From JAIPFM01 sp964494325 (GTDB lineage: Bacteria; Planctomycetota; Phycisphaerae; Sedimentisphaerales; Anaerobacaceae), in contig CAZBTJ010000112.1 of the NCBI GenBank assembly GCA_964494325.1, forward strand, positions 1 through 18,113: a DNA stretch of 18,113 nucleotides, read 5' to 3'. Of the stretch, positions 8,115 to 16,433 are shown piece by piece; the stretch's first letter is position 1; each line of letters begins with the position of its first letter. The notes under the pieces are model-generated. The model ran no database searches. It saw only the letters and a list, made by a program, of their open reading frames with translations, and was not told the origin of the DNA. The translations under genes were made by a program, and so were the position numbers.

Positions 8115-9008
8115 ATGAAAATAGTTGCCTGCAAGACCAACAAAGCTCTTTGTGTCCTTTTCTTCTTGGTGTTTTCGGCACTCACGCCGTTATATGCCGC
8201 CCCGGCTTGGGAGGATATCGAGGTGACACCGGATGTGGTTTACGGACACAAGGTTGGGATGGCATTGACTTTGGATGTGTTCCAGCCCAAAGAGGGCAGT
8301 GGCATTGGTGTATTGTTTATGGTCAGTGGTGGCTGGTACTCCACCTGGGCACCCCCAGAACAGACTCAACGACTGTTCAAGCCTCTGCTGGATAATGGAT
8401 TTACCGTGTTTGCCGTCAGGCATGGGAGCAGTCCCAAGTTTGTGGTGCCTGAGGTGGTCGAGGATGTGCGCCGAAGCATCCGCTTTATTCGATTGAATGC
8501 CAAACGATTTGCAGTGGACCCGGACCGATTGGGTGTCAGTGGTGGCAGTGCAGGGGGGCATCTGTCACTTGTCTTGGGTACGATGTCTGATGAGGGTGAT
8601 CCCGCTGCCAAGGACCCAGTGCTGCGTACGAGTAGCCGCGTGGCCGCTGTGGTGGCCTATTATCCCCCGACTGACCTGCGTCCCTATGTTGAGATAGGCA
8701 GCCCACGTCGTAAGCAATTTCCGGCTCTGCAATTTGACCCGAATCAGGCACTCAGCGTGTCACCACTGTTCCATGTTACCTCCGATGACCCACCCTCATT
8801 AATGATCCACGGCGATCAAGATGAACTGGTACCCTTGTGGCATAGCGAGAAGATTCAGAAGGCCTTGACAGAAAAAGGCGTGGAGTCAGAGTTGCTTGTC
8901 ATCAAGGGCGCAGCCCATGGCTTTCGCGGCAATGACGCAAAAAGAGCCAGCGCAGCCTGGGTGGCCTGGTTTGAAAAGCACCTTGTAAAGAGAACTAATA
9001 ACGAATAA
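8115..9008 (+). CDS. Exported alpha/beta-hydrolase, esterase/lipase-like
   Basis: The 297-residue protein begins with a clear signal peptide (hydrophobic 11-28, likely cleaved after the YAA at 27-29) and continues as one alpha/beta-hydrolase domain. The nucleophile is Ser145 in GGSAGG (143-148), in the strand-turn-helix context RLGVSGGSAGGHL. The acid is likely Asp236 (HGDQDELVP), and the base is His268 (KGAAHGF). An oxyanion-like SGGWYS follows the third strand at 71-76 in place of the HGGG of hormone-sensitive lipases. This pattern is typical of BD-FAE/carbohydrate-esterase relatives that deacylate small esters or polysaccharide decorations; the substrate is not predictable. AAAGGAAA at 8104-8111 supports the start. 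It converges on the phosphodiesterase gene, sharing a terminator whose 5' arm includes this gene's stop codon. Confidence 0.85.
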   Translation: MKIVACKTNKALCVLFFLVFSALTPLYAAPAWEDIEVTPDVVYGHKVGMALTLDVFQPKEGSGIGVLFMVSGGWYSTWAPPEQTQRLFKPLLDNGFTVFAVRHGSSPKFVVPEVVEDVRRSIRFIRLNAKRFAVDPDRLGVSGGSAGGHLSLVLGTMSDEGDPAAKDPVLRTSSRVAAVVAYYPPTDLRPYVEIGSPRRKQFPALQFDPNQALSVSPLFHVTSDDPPSLMIHGDQDELVPLWHSEKIQKALTEKGVESELLVIKGAAHGFRGNDAKRASAAWVAWFEKHLVKRTNNE

Positions 9009-9050
9009 CCAAAAAAAAATAACCTTTTTTTTTGCATTGATTTATTCGTT
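9000..9050. terminator. Bidirectional terminator between convergent genes
   Basis: AACGAATAA (9000-9008) is the exact reverse complement of TTATTCGTT (9042-9050). Inside it, nine A (9011-9019) face nine T (9025-9033) around TAACC. Either strand would form a stem-loop with a long U-run, which suits termination of both the hydrolase (plus) and the phosphodiesterase (minus). Confidence 0.65.
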
Positions 9051-9077
9051 CCTGCGAAGCGAACAATCGCGATATCC

Positions 9078-10526
9078 TTATTGGGAAGGCGTGTCCATCA
9101 GTTCTAATCGCACTTGCTTGATCAGGTCGGGGCAGTCTGTGGTTATGGCACTCACGCCCCAAGACATCAGGGCCCTTGCCACATCCGGGTCGTTGACAGT
9201 CCAGACCCAGACTGCAATGTCGTGCTTTACGAGCTGGGCAATCAGTTCGGGAGATAGCAGGCCCACGTTGATGTCCAGAATTCGAGTTTGGGCTTGCTGG
9301 AGTTGTTCTAGAATCCATGGGGTCTGTTGGTTGGCACTCAGAAGATGTCGCGGTAGATCATAGCAGAGCCAGGCTATAGACAGATCCGATGTGTGGGTGT
9401 GGAGTAGACCCAGTAGCGCCTTATCACCGGTGATCACGCATGTGTTTGCCAGGGTCCCTGTTGAGGTCACACTGGCCAGTGTTTGAAACGCAATGCCACT
9501 GTCTTTCAGGTCAATGACTGCAAGACAGGGCGTGGTCGACAGGTAGCTCATGGTTTCGTGGAGCGTGGGAATACGTTCATTGGCAAAACGGGCATGTTTC
9601 CACCGACCTGCATCAAGCCGTTTTAATCGGGACAGGGGCGTGTCCACAACCTTGCCTTTGCCGTCTGTGGTACGGTCGAGCGTGCTGTCATGTAGCAACA
9701 CGGGTATCATGTCCTTGGAACGACGCACATCAAACTCGACGCCGTCTATGCCTGCATCCACGGCGGCCCTGCAGGCACTCAAGGTGTTCTCCGGGGCTTG
9801 CGACGAAAAACCTCTGTGCGCCACAATTTGACAGTCCTTGATGGATCCATTAAAGGAGGGCATGGGCGTGTCTGATAGACGTGTGATGGTTAGATTGTCA
9901 AAGGCTGCCACACATCCATTGGCTCTTAGGCCCAGGACCCCGGACATATTTTCAATACACAGGGCGCTTTGAATCACAACCTCATTGTCCAATGTGGCCT
10001 TAACGTCATGCCCACGTACCATTACGGTGAGATGACGCGATGATCCCAGTATCGAGTCACGGCTGGCCGGGCCCCTGCGCCGCACCTGCCATTGACTGCC
10101 CTTTTTCACAGCAAACTCTGTGCCATTGGAGGCTGTTGTCTGAAAACGAACGGGCACCTGAGACCAGAGTTCAGGCCCTGACTGTGTGCCACGAAACGTC
10201 ACTGCAAGCCACCGCTTGGGATCGTTTACCTGCAGAAACGTAACATCAACTTCAATCAGGATATTTTTCAGATCATTATCATGCCAGACAATGAAGGCCT
10301 CTTCTGAACGCGCATCCGCAACAAGAGAACCTTCTTTGATCTGCCACAGGCCACTCTTGGCCTGCCATGACATAGGCAGCTCTTGTTCGGCATGATCAAA
10401 GTTGATGTGTGTGACGGCATTCTTGGCTTGCACAGTAAAGCTCACTAAAACTATGGTTAAAATAGGAGATATGTATGTATTATATTTGAAGGTATTGTCA
10501 TTGGTGCTCTCTTTGGTGATAACCAT
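9078..10526 (-). CDS. Exported glycerophosphodiester phosphodiesterase with N-terminal jelly-roll domain
   Basis: The C-terminal half (about 234-475) is a GDPD TIM barrel, which hydrolyses glycerophosphodiesters to an alcohol and glycerol-3-phosphate. Active-site residues are present: His237-Arg238 (VAHRGFSSQAPENT), Glu246, metal ligands Glu264 and Asp266 (GVEFDVRRS), and general acid/base His279 (LLHDSTLDRTTDG). The N-terminus carries a hydrophobic export segment (about 18-34). After it come about 175 residues that read as a concanavalin-like sandwich (INFDHAEQELPMSW through GCVAAFDNLTITRL), similar to DUF1080/LamG folds. The total of 482 residues is roughly twice a plain GDPD. The ATG at 10526 is the only reasonable start before the signal segment; its ribosome site is weak (GAGAA). 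It probably acts in the periplasm or at the surface on phospholipid-derived or teichoic-like diesters; the exact substrate is unknown. Confidence 0.9.
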   Translation of the reverse strand: MVITKESTNDNTFKYNTYISPILTIVLVSFTVQAKNAVTHINFDHAEQELPMSWQAKSGLWQIKEGSLVADARSEEAFIVWHDNDLKNILIEVDVTFLQVNDPKRWLAVTFRGTQSGPELWSQVPVRFQTTASNGTEFAVKKGSQWQVRRRGPASRDSILGSSRHLTVMVRGHDVKATLDNEVVIQSALCIENMSGVLGLRANGCVAAFDNLTITRLSDTPMPSFNGSIKDCQIVAHRGFSSQAPENTLSACRAAVDAGIDGVEFDVRRSKDMIPVLLHDSTLDRTTDGKGKVVDTPLSRLKRLDAGRWKHARFANERIPTLHETMSYLSTTPCLAVIDLKDSGIAFQTLASVTSTGTLANTCVITGDKALLGLLHTHTSDLSIAWLCYDLPRHLLSANQQTPWILEQLQQAQTRILDINVGLLSPELIAQLVKHDIAVWVWTVNDPDVARALMSWGVSAITTDCPDLIKQVRLELMDTPSQ

Positions 10527-10972
10527 GTTTTTCTCGCAATAAGGGTAGATACCATTTGTTTAGGTCCTAAGTGGTTCTGTAAAGACCTCTGAGTCAAGTT
10601 TTTTGAGTTATTAGAATCTCAGGAACCAGATTCTTTCATTTAAGTCAAGATAACACAGTGCTCTTTATCACACAAGAAAAACAAAACAGGTCGTTGGTAT
10701 CGTATCGAAGACCACCTAGAGCGTCTTTTAAGAGAGTTGTGTTTCAGGCAAAAGGAACCCTATGCGTGTATTATCTTAGCCTTGTTGGGCAAGTTTACTT
10801 TGGGTGTTGAAAAGGCTGGGGAATCCCGGAAATTTTATTGACATTTTAGTGGAGACTGATACGGTTTTCTGTATACTGACCTAGATCCTCTGGGAACAAT
10901 TTACCAGGTCATGTTTTTTCAGTGTTTGGCGACTGGTTTTTGTGGTGTTAGTATATGGGAAAGGAGAACCAT
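10527..10972. other. Gene-free region upstream of the phosphodiesterase
   Basis: No convincing reading frame was seen on either strand, and the composition is A/T-rich. A good -35-like TTGACA (10838-10843) and a -10-like TATACT (10872-10877) occur, but 28 bases apart, too far to form one promoter. Bases 10751-10767 (AAAGGAACCCTATGCGT) resemble the ribosome-site/start region at 10961-10978, but that ATG runs into a stop after five codons. The region could hold promoters for the phosphodiesterase (leftward) and for the small frame at 10973 (rightward), or a decayed gene. Confidence 0.4.
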
Positions 10973-11191
10973 ATGCGTTGCCACCATAAGATATGCACGA
11001 AGTTTGTTAGGGCTGTGGTTTTAGGGGAGCGAGGGGATAAACAAGCAGCGGTCCATCGCGAGTATGCAGGATGTCCACTTTGCGTGACCTGTCTAATCAT
11101 ACCAGTACGAATCATATTTAAATCATGTCATTCTACTCCTGTACAAATACCCGTTTTAGAGATGGAGGAAAACTGTTTTATGGAATCTTGA
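10973..11191 (+). CDS. Doubtful 72-aa reading frame with strong ribosome site
   Basis: ATG at 10973 is preceded by AAGGAG (10961-10966) at an ideal 6-base distance. The encoded 72 residues are rich in Cys and His (MRCHHKICTKF, GCPLCVTC, KSCHS) and have no recognisable domain. A basic start followed by VRAVVLG resembles the beginning of a signal peptide, but no proper hydrophobic core follows. It could be a small unknown protein or the frame-shifted 5' remnant of an exported protein. The flanking several hundred bases hold no other gene. Confidence 0.3.
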   Translation: MRCHHKICTKFVRAVVLGERGDKQAAVHREYAGCPLCVTCLIIPVRIIFKSCHSTPVQIPVLEMEENCFMES

Positions 11192-11263
11192 TGTTCTGTT
11201 AGCCATCCCAAGAAGGTAATGTCATTTACTATGCGATGATAATCAAGAGCGTGTAGTTATGGC

Positions 11264-11428
11264 GTTTTGGTATTGATGCCATGATGGCAAAACATGAATA
11301 ATAAATAGAAGGAGCCGGTGAGTATCGCGCCACCAAGCACATAACTCACCGGCCGGGCCGAGTCCGAGTGCTAAATGTATGCGCCCAAGACACAGCTGTT
11401 TTTATTTTACCAGGACTCGCTGGTAAAA
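11264..11428 (+). ncRNA. Candidate structured RNA leader upstream of the beta-propeller gene
   Basis: In the gap 11192-11538 three stem-loops lie in a row. First, GTTTTG (11264-11269) pairs with CAAAAC (11288-11293). Second, GCCGGTGAGT (11314-11323) pairs perfectly with ACTCACCGGC (11344-11353) around a 20-base loop. Third, TTTTACCAG (11405-11413) pairs with CTGGTAAAA (11420-11428) around the loop GACTCG. That loop is exactly complementary to CGAGTC at 11359-11364, between stems 2 and 3, and could close a pseudoknot. GGGC (11355-11358) can also pair with GCCC (11383-11386). No known riboswitch consensus was recognised. The block ends about 100 bases before the next gene's ribosome site, so it may be a cis-regulatory leader or a small RNA. 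Confidence 0.4.
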
Positions 11429-11538
11429 ACAAGAAAAGAGGCGATGCTGTTATGGTTTGAAACTGAAAGTAGTGAGAGAGACGCATTTCTGTGTTCATAT
11501 TTTTTGATGTATTGTTAATGACAATATGGAGAACAACG

Positions 11539-13728
11539 ATGAGTATTGAAAAGAAGAATTTAGCTGGCGTGTGTTTCCGGTCGACACTATGGGCTGTTTG
11601 CCTGTTGATGTTGATTCTTTCGGGAACGGCGTCCGCAAAGTCTGTGTATGTTATTGCCAGCCACCATGCAATGCAGTTTGATGCATGGAATATCAATCCT
11701 GGCGGGACAATCACCAAGCAGGGGACCTATGCATTGCAGTGGGCCAATGCGCCTGGCGGCGTGGCGGTCCATGAACCGAGCGGGACAATTTTTATCTCCA
11801 GCGAGAGTAGTAGGCTTGAATGGGTGGACAACAACCTGCAGCCAGTCGGCTATTTGAGTGTCACACAGTTTGCTGGTCTTGCTGTGGATGACAAGACAGA
11901 TGTTCTGTATGCGATGGGGCGTTCAAACCAAAATATCTACGCGTTTGATTTTAATCCGGTCACGAAAACACTCACGTTGAAGGCTGGATTTCCCCAAACC
12001 TTGAGTGCGCTTCATGTCAATTCTGGTATGGGCATTGCTCTTGACGAGATCAGCAGTCCAGCGATCCTGTGGGTTGCTGACGGTGGGAACAAGATGATTC
12101 GTGCATACGATACTGCCACATTGGTTGAGGATACCACCCTGTCGTTCTCAACTGCCTCAACGGGTGTTGGTGCGGTAGGTATGGGCATGGATCGAAGAAG
12201 AGGGATCATCTACTGGGGTTCCATGACCTATGGTGCATGGGTACCGCCCGGTTCCGGGTCAACCTACCTGTACAAATATGACATAGCCACCAGCACAATC
12301 ACATCACAGGTCTGTGCCGCGGCAGGTGCAGAGGTGGTAGATGTGTCCGTGAATGAAGATACAGGTCTTGTCTACATTACAGAGACCAATTATATAAGCG
12401 TCTGGGATACGACCACCTCGCCCTGGGCCATGCTTCAGAGGCATGACTTTGGATCTGGTAGGGCCACCTGCGGTCTTGCCGTAGCGAATGTTTCCTACAT
12501 GCCCAGTCTTGCCATTGACAAGGTTGACGATGTGGCTGATGACGCTTGTATTGGTGTGAACGGCGCCATTCAATACACCGTGTCCTATTCAAACACCGGG
12601 GATATGGACCTGACAGGCGTGGTGATTACTGACGATTTGCCTGTAGAAGTAGACTTGGTTTCAGCGGGTACGGGCACGTACGATTCTGTGACGCACTCTG
12701 TAACCTGGAGCATTGGCGATGTTGCTCAAGGTGCGTCAGGCTCCGTCCAGTTTGACGTACAGGTGAACTCTCTGGCTATGCCTGGATCAACGATTATCAA
12801 CTACGCCACCATCCTTAGCAATGAGACGTCCCTTACAACAGTGCAGGAAAGCACGAATATCTGTACCAATCAGCCCCCTGTGGCTGTCTGTCAAGATGCG
12901 ATTCTGAAGCTGGACGCATCAGGCCAGGCTACGCTGACCCCTGCCATGGTTGATGGTGGCTCATATGACCCGGATGGTGATCCAATGACTCTGAGTGTGA
13001 GTAAAACGGTCTTCACTTGTGCCGACATAGGTGATCACACTGTTGTTCTCACGGTCACGGATGACAGCGGGGAGTCTGATACATGCGAAGCCACGGTCAC
13101 CGTGGTTGATACCATGGATCCCACCATTGTCGCACCTGACGACATTATTGATGTTGAGCAGGAGAACGGTGACGGGGCTACAGTGGAACTTGGCGATGTG
13201 GTCGCCCAGGACAATTGTGGTGCGGTCGTGACGAATGATGCCCCCGCTATTTTTCCATTGGGTCAAACGGTCGTGACCTGGACGGCTACTGACAGCAGTG
13301 GCAATACGGCGACGGATACACAGATCGTAGAGGTTGTAGACACTACGCCGGCGACACTCTCGTTGGCTGAACCGAATCCCTCTGAGTTGTGGGCGCCCAA
13401 TCACAAGTTTGTCGATGTGACAATCCTGGGTAGTGCACAAGATATTTGTGATGCCGAATTAGACGTTGAAGTTTCTGTGGAAGTGATTGACGTCGAAGGG
13501 GGTGATGGAGGTGCAAACCATGATCCCGATTACGAGGTGTCAGCTATTGTGATCGAAGGGGATGACTTTGGCATCCTCCTGGCTTTGCGTGCCGAACGGT
13601 CCGGCAAAGGTAATGACCGTATTTACCGGATAACCGTCAGTGTGACGGACGATTCCGGGAACACAGCTGTTAGTACAGCAGATGTGACCGTACCTCATGA
13701 TCAAGGTTTAAAAAATCGAAAAAGGTAA
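11539..13728 (+). CDS. Secreted surface protein: beta-propeller + DUF11 + PKD/HYR-type domains
   Basis: The 729-residue protein has a signal peptide (hydrophobic 17-31, ending TASAKS). Residues about 35-315 show repeated blade-like strands (GIALDE, ILWVADGGNKMIRAYD, VSVNEDTGLVYITE), as in YVTN/NHL propellers. About 323-440 is a DUF11 repeat (LAIDKVDDVADDACIGVNGAI through YATILSNE). About 445-525 is PKD/Ig-like (PVAVCQD, DPDGDPMTLSV, VTDDSGESDTCEATVTVVD). About 526-601 is an HYR domain (DPTIVAPDDI, DNCGA, PLGQTVVTWTATDSSGN). About 602-729 is another Ig-like domain containing WAPNHKFVDV and ending ADVTVPHD. It is probably a cell-surface or matrix protein without catalytic residues. The start at 11539 is preferred over 11491 because GGAGAA (11528-11533) precedes it and the signal peptide then has normal length. 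A terminator follows. Confidence 0.85.
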   Translation: MSIEKKNLAGVCFRSTLWAVCLLMLILSGTASAKSVYVIASHHAMQFDAWNINPGGTITKQGTYALQWANAPGGVAVHEPSGTIFISSESSRLEWVDNNLQPVGYLSVTQFAGLAVDDKTDVLYAMGRSNQNIYAFDFNPVTKTLTLKAGFPQTLSALHVNSGMGIALDEISSPAILWVADGGNKMIRAYDTATLVEDTTLSFSTASTGVGAVGMGMDRRRGIIYWGSMTYGAWVPPGSGSTYLYKYDIATSTITSQVCAAAGAEVVDVSVNEDTGLVYITETNYISVWDTTTSPWAMLQRHDFGSGRATCGLAVANVSYMPSLAIDKVDDVADDACIGVNGAIQYTVSYSNTGDMDLTGVVITDDLPVEVDLVSAGTGTYDSVTHSVTWSIGDVAQGASGSVQFDVQVNSLAMPGSTIINYATILSNETSLTTVQESTNICTNQPPVAVCQDAILKLDASGQATLTPAMVDGGSYDPDGDPMTLSVSKTVFTCADIGDHTVVLTVTDDSGESDTCEATVTVVDTMDPTIVAPDDIIDVEQENGDGATVELGDVVAQDNCGAVVTNDAPAIFPLGQTVVTWTATDSSGNTATDTQIVEVVDTTPATLSLAEPNPSELWAPNHKFVDVTILGSAQDICDAELDVEVSVEVIDVEGGDGGANHDPDYEVSAIVIEGDDFGILLALRAERSGKGNDRIYRITVSVTDDSGNTAVSTADVTVPHDQGLKNRKR

Positions 13729-13749
13729 ATACGTCTACTTTGAAACATG

Positions 13750-13779
13750 ATCGGGCCATCTCTGACGAGGTGGCCCGAT
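13750..13779 (+). terminator. Rho-independent terminator after the beta-propeller gene
   Basis: ATCGGGCCATCTC (13750-13762) pairs with GAGGTGGCCCGAT (13767-13779) around the loop TGAC, a 13-pair stem with one G-T wobble. It begins 21 bases after the stop codon. The following T-run is short and broken (TTCTAT). Confidence 0.7.
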
Positions 13780-13956
13780 TCTATCCTGGGTGAGTGCAAA
13801 GCAGGTTTAAGATACCAGGTTCAGGAAGAAAAGATACTGCATCCGGTACATGGACAAGCGAGCTTGCCTCTGTCAAACATTGCATTTGATTCGATTAATA
13901 GGGCCTGTTTGGACAAAGTCAAAAGAGACAATAGAGTCTTGCTCAAAGGAGTCTAT

Positions 13957-14772
13957 ATGTATTATTTGTACCTATTGGTAGTCGCCTGGATCTGTGTGCT
14001 GTCGTTGTCTTGTGCGGTGGCAACTGTCGAGTCAGGTGATGATTTCCAGGCGGGACGATTAGATAGCACACGCTGGCAACGAACAGAGAATGGAGACTTT
14101 AAAGAGGCCACCGTGGACGTGCTGGATGTTGATTCCGAGGGAGGAGGTGATTATTGGCTCCGACTTCGAACTGACACAATAGGGACACAGGATGATACGG
14201 TAAAGTTCCTGGGTGTGCGGAGTGTGAGTCAAGCGAACTTTGCCAAAGGGGTCGTTGTCTCGTTTGATCTTGACTGGAATAAGCAGGCCAATGGTTGCTA
14301 TTTGAGTGCTGCCTTGTATCTGTGCCCAACGATCACATCAACGAATCCAAAAGATGAAGCGGATTGGTTCAAGTTAGAGGATGTTGGCGTGCCTCCCGGT
14401 AAGAATGTTCGCAGTATAGTAGCACGCAAGGTCGATGGAACCGTTCGATACCTTGATAAGGATGGTTGGCCTGAGGATCGTCACGGCAGGCAGGTTGCCA
14501 ATCAGCACATTAACCTCCTCATTGACAGCGATAAGGTGTGTGTCAGGGAGAATGGACGGGAACTTTACAGCACATCGTCGCATGGATTGCCATTTAAGCG
14601 GGCATATCTTTATCTGCAAATGAGCAGTCACAGCAACTATCCGGCTCGAGAAGTCTATTTCGATAATATCTCTATTTTGAAAAACCACACCACATTTACT
14701 ATCGATCACGAGGAAATTGCTGATCAATACGATCACTGGCCAAACAGTACTGCCAGGCTATTTACGCGTTAA
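13957..14772 (+). CDS. Secreted jelly-roll (concanavalin-like) protein, unknown function
   Basis: The 271-residue product starts with a hydrophobic export segment (about 2-24). It continues as one beta-rich domain of the LamG/DUF1080-like type: DDFQAGRLDSTRWQR near the start, VVVSFDLDWN in the middle, and REVYFDNISILK near the end, the usual closing strand of such sandwiches. No catalytic motif is seen. It may bind carbohydrate or be an inactive relative of 3-keto-glycoside hydrolases. The start at 13957 is chosen for its AAAGGAG ribosome site (13945-13951). The open frame extends back to 13747, but that would run through the upstream terminator. It ends against the convergent DUF1080 gene, with a terminator hairpin in between. 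Confidence 0.7.
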   Translation: MYYLYLLVVAWICVLSLSCAVATVESGDDFQAGRLDSTRWQRTENGDFKEATVDVLDVDSEGGGDYWLRLRTDTIGTQDDTVKFLGVRSVSQANFAKGVVVSFDLDWNKQANGCYLSAALYLCPTITSTNPKDEADWFKLEDVGVPPGKNVRSIVARKVDGTVRYLDKDGWPEDRHGRQVANQHINLLIDSDKVCVRENGRELYSTSSHGLPFKRAYLYLQMSSHSNYPAREVYFDNISILKNHTTFTIDHEEIADQYDHWPNSTARLFTR

Positions 14773-14777
14773 GGGAC

Positions 14778-14813
14778 AAAAAAAGCAACCACGTCCTGGG
14801 GACGCAGTTGCTT
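14778..14813 (-). terminator. Rho-independent terminator of the DUF1080/oxidoreductase operon
   Basis: On the minus strand AAGCAAC (from 14813) pairs with GTTGCTT (14789-14783), with an inner GTCC/GGAC stem and a 3-base loop, followed by seven T (14784-14778). It lies about 30 bases after the stop codon of the minus-strand gene. On the plus strand the stem is followed only by GAGTT, so it acts mainly leftward. Confidence 0.8.
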
Positions 14814-14845
14814 GAGTTAAACAGGCGAAAGCTATGGCAGTTTTT

Positions 14846-16405
14846 CTAGTCTTGATTCAGAAGTTTGTCTGCTTCCAGGCGTTGTGCCAGGATTTGCCAG
14901 GCGCGTTTGGAGGTGGCCAGGTGGTCTTCTGGTTTTGCCTTGATATTGTAACACTGCAGACCCATGGGGCCTGAGTAGTTGAGGTCGTTCAATGTCTTGA
15001 TGAGAGGGTAGATGTCGAACGTGCCCTGGTTGAGGGGTTGTATAAGACGGTTCCAGCCCATGGCCTGTGTGTCACCCTGGTCGGCTCCATTGAGGCTGAC
15101 CGCAAAGAGGTGCGGCATGGCTTGTTTCAGAGATTTTTGCCAATGGCCTGCCCCTTCAACTTTGAGTCGATGGCAGAGGTTAAAGACGGCCCCTACATTT
15201 TTTCTGTCCACCTGCTTGACCAGGTCAACTGCCTGGCCAATCTTATCGACCCACAACGAGGTGTGGGGGTAGAATGCGATGCGTACGCCATAGGGGCGAA
15301 CCAGATCAGAGAGGTCTCGGGAGATCTCAATAATACGCTGATATGCCTGTGCCTGTGTGAGCGAGGTGTTTCTGGAATGGGGTGTATGCATCCAGAGTAT
15401 GACCTGACGTCCACTGAGCAGGGGCAGGATATTTTTGAGCTCCGGATCATAGGGGGGCAATGCCGGGTCAACCTGAATGGGCGTGTAGATGGTGAATAGA
15501 CGCAGGGCCTGTTTATCCAGCTCATCAAGTATGGCTGGCACGTCTTTACATCCCATGTGTTCAAGCCCATCATAGCCGAGCTGTTTCAGGAGGCTGACCT
15601 GTGCCTTGGGGCTTCGGTCTCCGGCGGGAGCAATACCGCTTTCGAATGTGAAGAAGGGGTTTTCAAGTTCGCAGATTTCCAGGTCTATGGGTTGGACCCA
15701 CATGTTGCGATAGGCCACTGCGCCGTGATCTCCCTGTATCATGAAGGGGCCTGTGGCGGTTTCGTCGTGGTACAGGCTGGCCCGCGTGGGGCCGGTTAGT
15801 TCCACATAGTTGTGGACCACATGACCATTATGGATCACCTTGACAAAGGCGGCAGGGCTGGTTTTTTCGCCCTTCGCATCGAAACGAGGGGCGCGGAAGA
15901 CGATGTCAAAACTCTGCCATTGCCCTGGGGGCCGTGAGACATTGACCAGGGGGGCATGGCCTTCGAAGCCCGGTGGTTTACGATTGTTGTCCCATCGCTG
16001 ATAGATACCGCCGGCTTGATGGCCTGCATAAGCTTCCCCCTGTTCCCAGCTATCCAGGACCTGTATTTCATAACGTCCCATGAAGTAGACACCTGAATTT
16101 GAGCCTTTGGGCACGCAGAATTCAATATGGACCCGGACATCACCAAAGGATGTTTTGGATACAAGATGTGATGTGCGGCCATTGGGGCCATTGACAATAA
16201 CACCTTTGCCGGGTTTGGCCTGAAGCTTGCTGGCGTTATCCGGAGCAAGTGTTACATCGCCTGCAATTTCCCAGTCGCCGGTATTGGATCGCCAGGAAGA
16301 AAAATCATGCGTACTCAACGGCGCGATGTAGTGACTGGCCCAGGTCATTGGGACATAGCAGGATACCACCAGCAGTGATAGGAGAACCGGTTGTCTCTTT
16401 TTCAT
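14846..16405 (-). CDS. Exported DUF1080 (3-keto-disaccharide hydrolase) fused to a TIM-barrel sugar isomerase-like domain
   Basis: The 519-residue protein has a signal peptide (about 1-24). Residues about 27-240 are a DUF1080/3-keto-disaccharide hydrolase sandwich, with typical family segments: GDVRVHIEF, GSNSGVYFMGRYEIQVLDS, AGGIYQRW, PGQWQSFDIVFRAPRF and GPFMIQGDHGAVAYRNMWV. About 255-510 is a xylose-isomerase/AP-endonuclease-2-like TIM barrel (LLKQLGYDGLEHMG, RIAFYPHTSLW, NVGAVFNLCHRL, SLNGAD). Family members cleave or rearrange 3-keto-glycosides and sugars. The start at 16405 has AAGGAA at 16416-16411 and begins the signal peptide; the 16 extra upstream codons to 16453 would overlap the oxidoreductase gene. 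It lies 28 bases after that gene, so one operon is likely. Two separate activities in a keto-glycoside pathway joined in one chain is the simplest reading; the substrate is unknown. Confidence 0.88.
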   Translation of the reverse strand: MKKRQPVLLSLLVVSCYVPMTWASHYIAPLSTHDFSSWRSNTGDWEIAGDVTLAPDNASKLQAKPGKGVIVNGPNGRTSHLVSKTSFGDVRVHIEFCVPKGSNSGVYFMGRYEIQVLDSWEQGEAYAGHQAGGIYQRWDNNRKPPGFEGHAPLVNVSRPPGQWQSFDIVFRAPRFDAKGEKTSPAAFVKVIHNGHVVHNYVELTGPTRASLYHDETATGPFMIQGDHGAVAYRNMWVQPIDLEICELENPFFTFESGIAPAGDRSPKAQVSLLKQLGYDGLEHMGCKDVPAILDELDKQALRLFTIYTPIQVDPALPPYDPELKNILPLLSGRQVILWMHTPHSRNTSLTQAQAYQRIIEISRDLSDLVRPYGVRIAFYPHTSLWVDKIGQAVDLVKQVDRKNVGAVFNLCHRLKVEGAGHWQKSLKQAMPHLFAVSLNGADQGDTQAMGWNRLIQPLNQGTFDIYPLIKTLNDLNYSGPMGLQCYNIKAKPEDHLATSKRAWQILAQRLEADKLLNQD

Positions 16406-16433
16406 GGAAATTCCTTCGCTTTTGAGGTTGTGT

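Noticed and set aside
10838..10877. Promoter from TTGACA and TATACT
   Set aside because: The spacing is 28 bases, well beyond the 16-18 usual for sigma-70 promoters.
11405..11428. Terminator from the TTTTACCAG/CTGGTAAAA stem
   Set aside because: No T-run follows the stem on either strand, and no gene ends nearby.
11491..11538. Start of the beta-propeller protein at 11491
   Set aside because: No ribosome site; GGAGAA precedes the ATG at 11539 and gives a regular signal peptide.
13747..13956. N-terminal extension of the jelly-roll protein
   Set aside because: It would start before and run through a strong terminator hairpin, and it would put about 70 residues ahead of the signal peptide.
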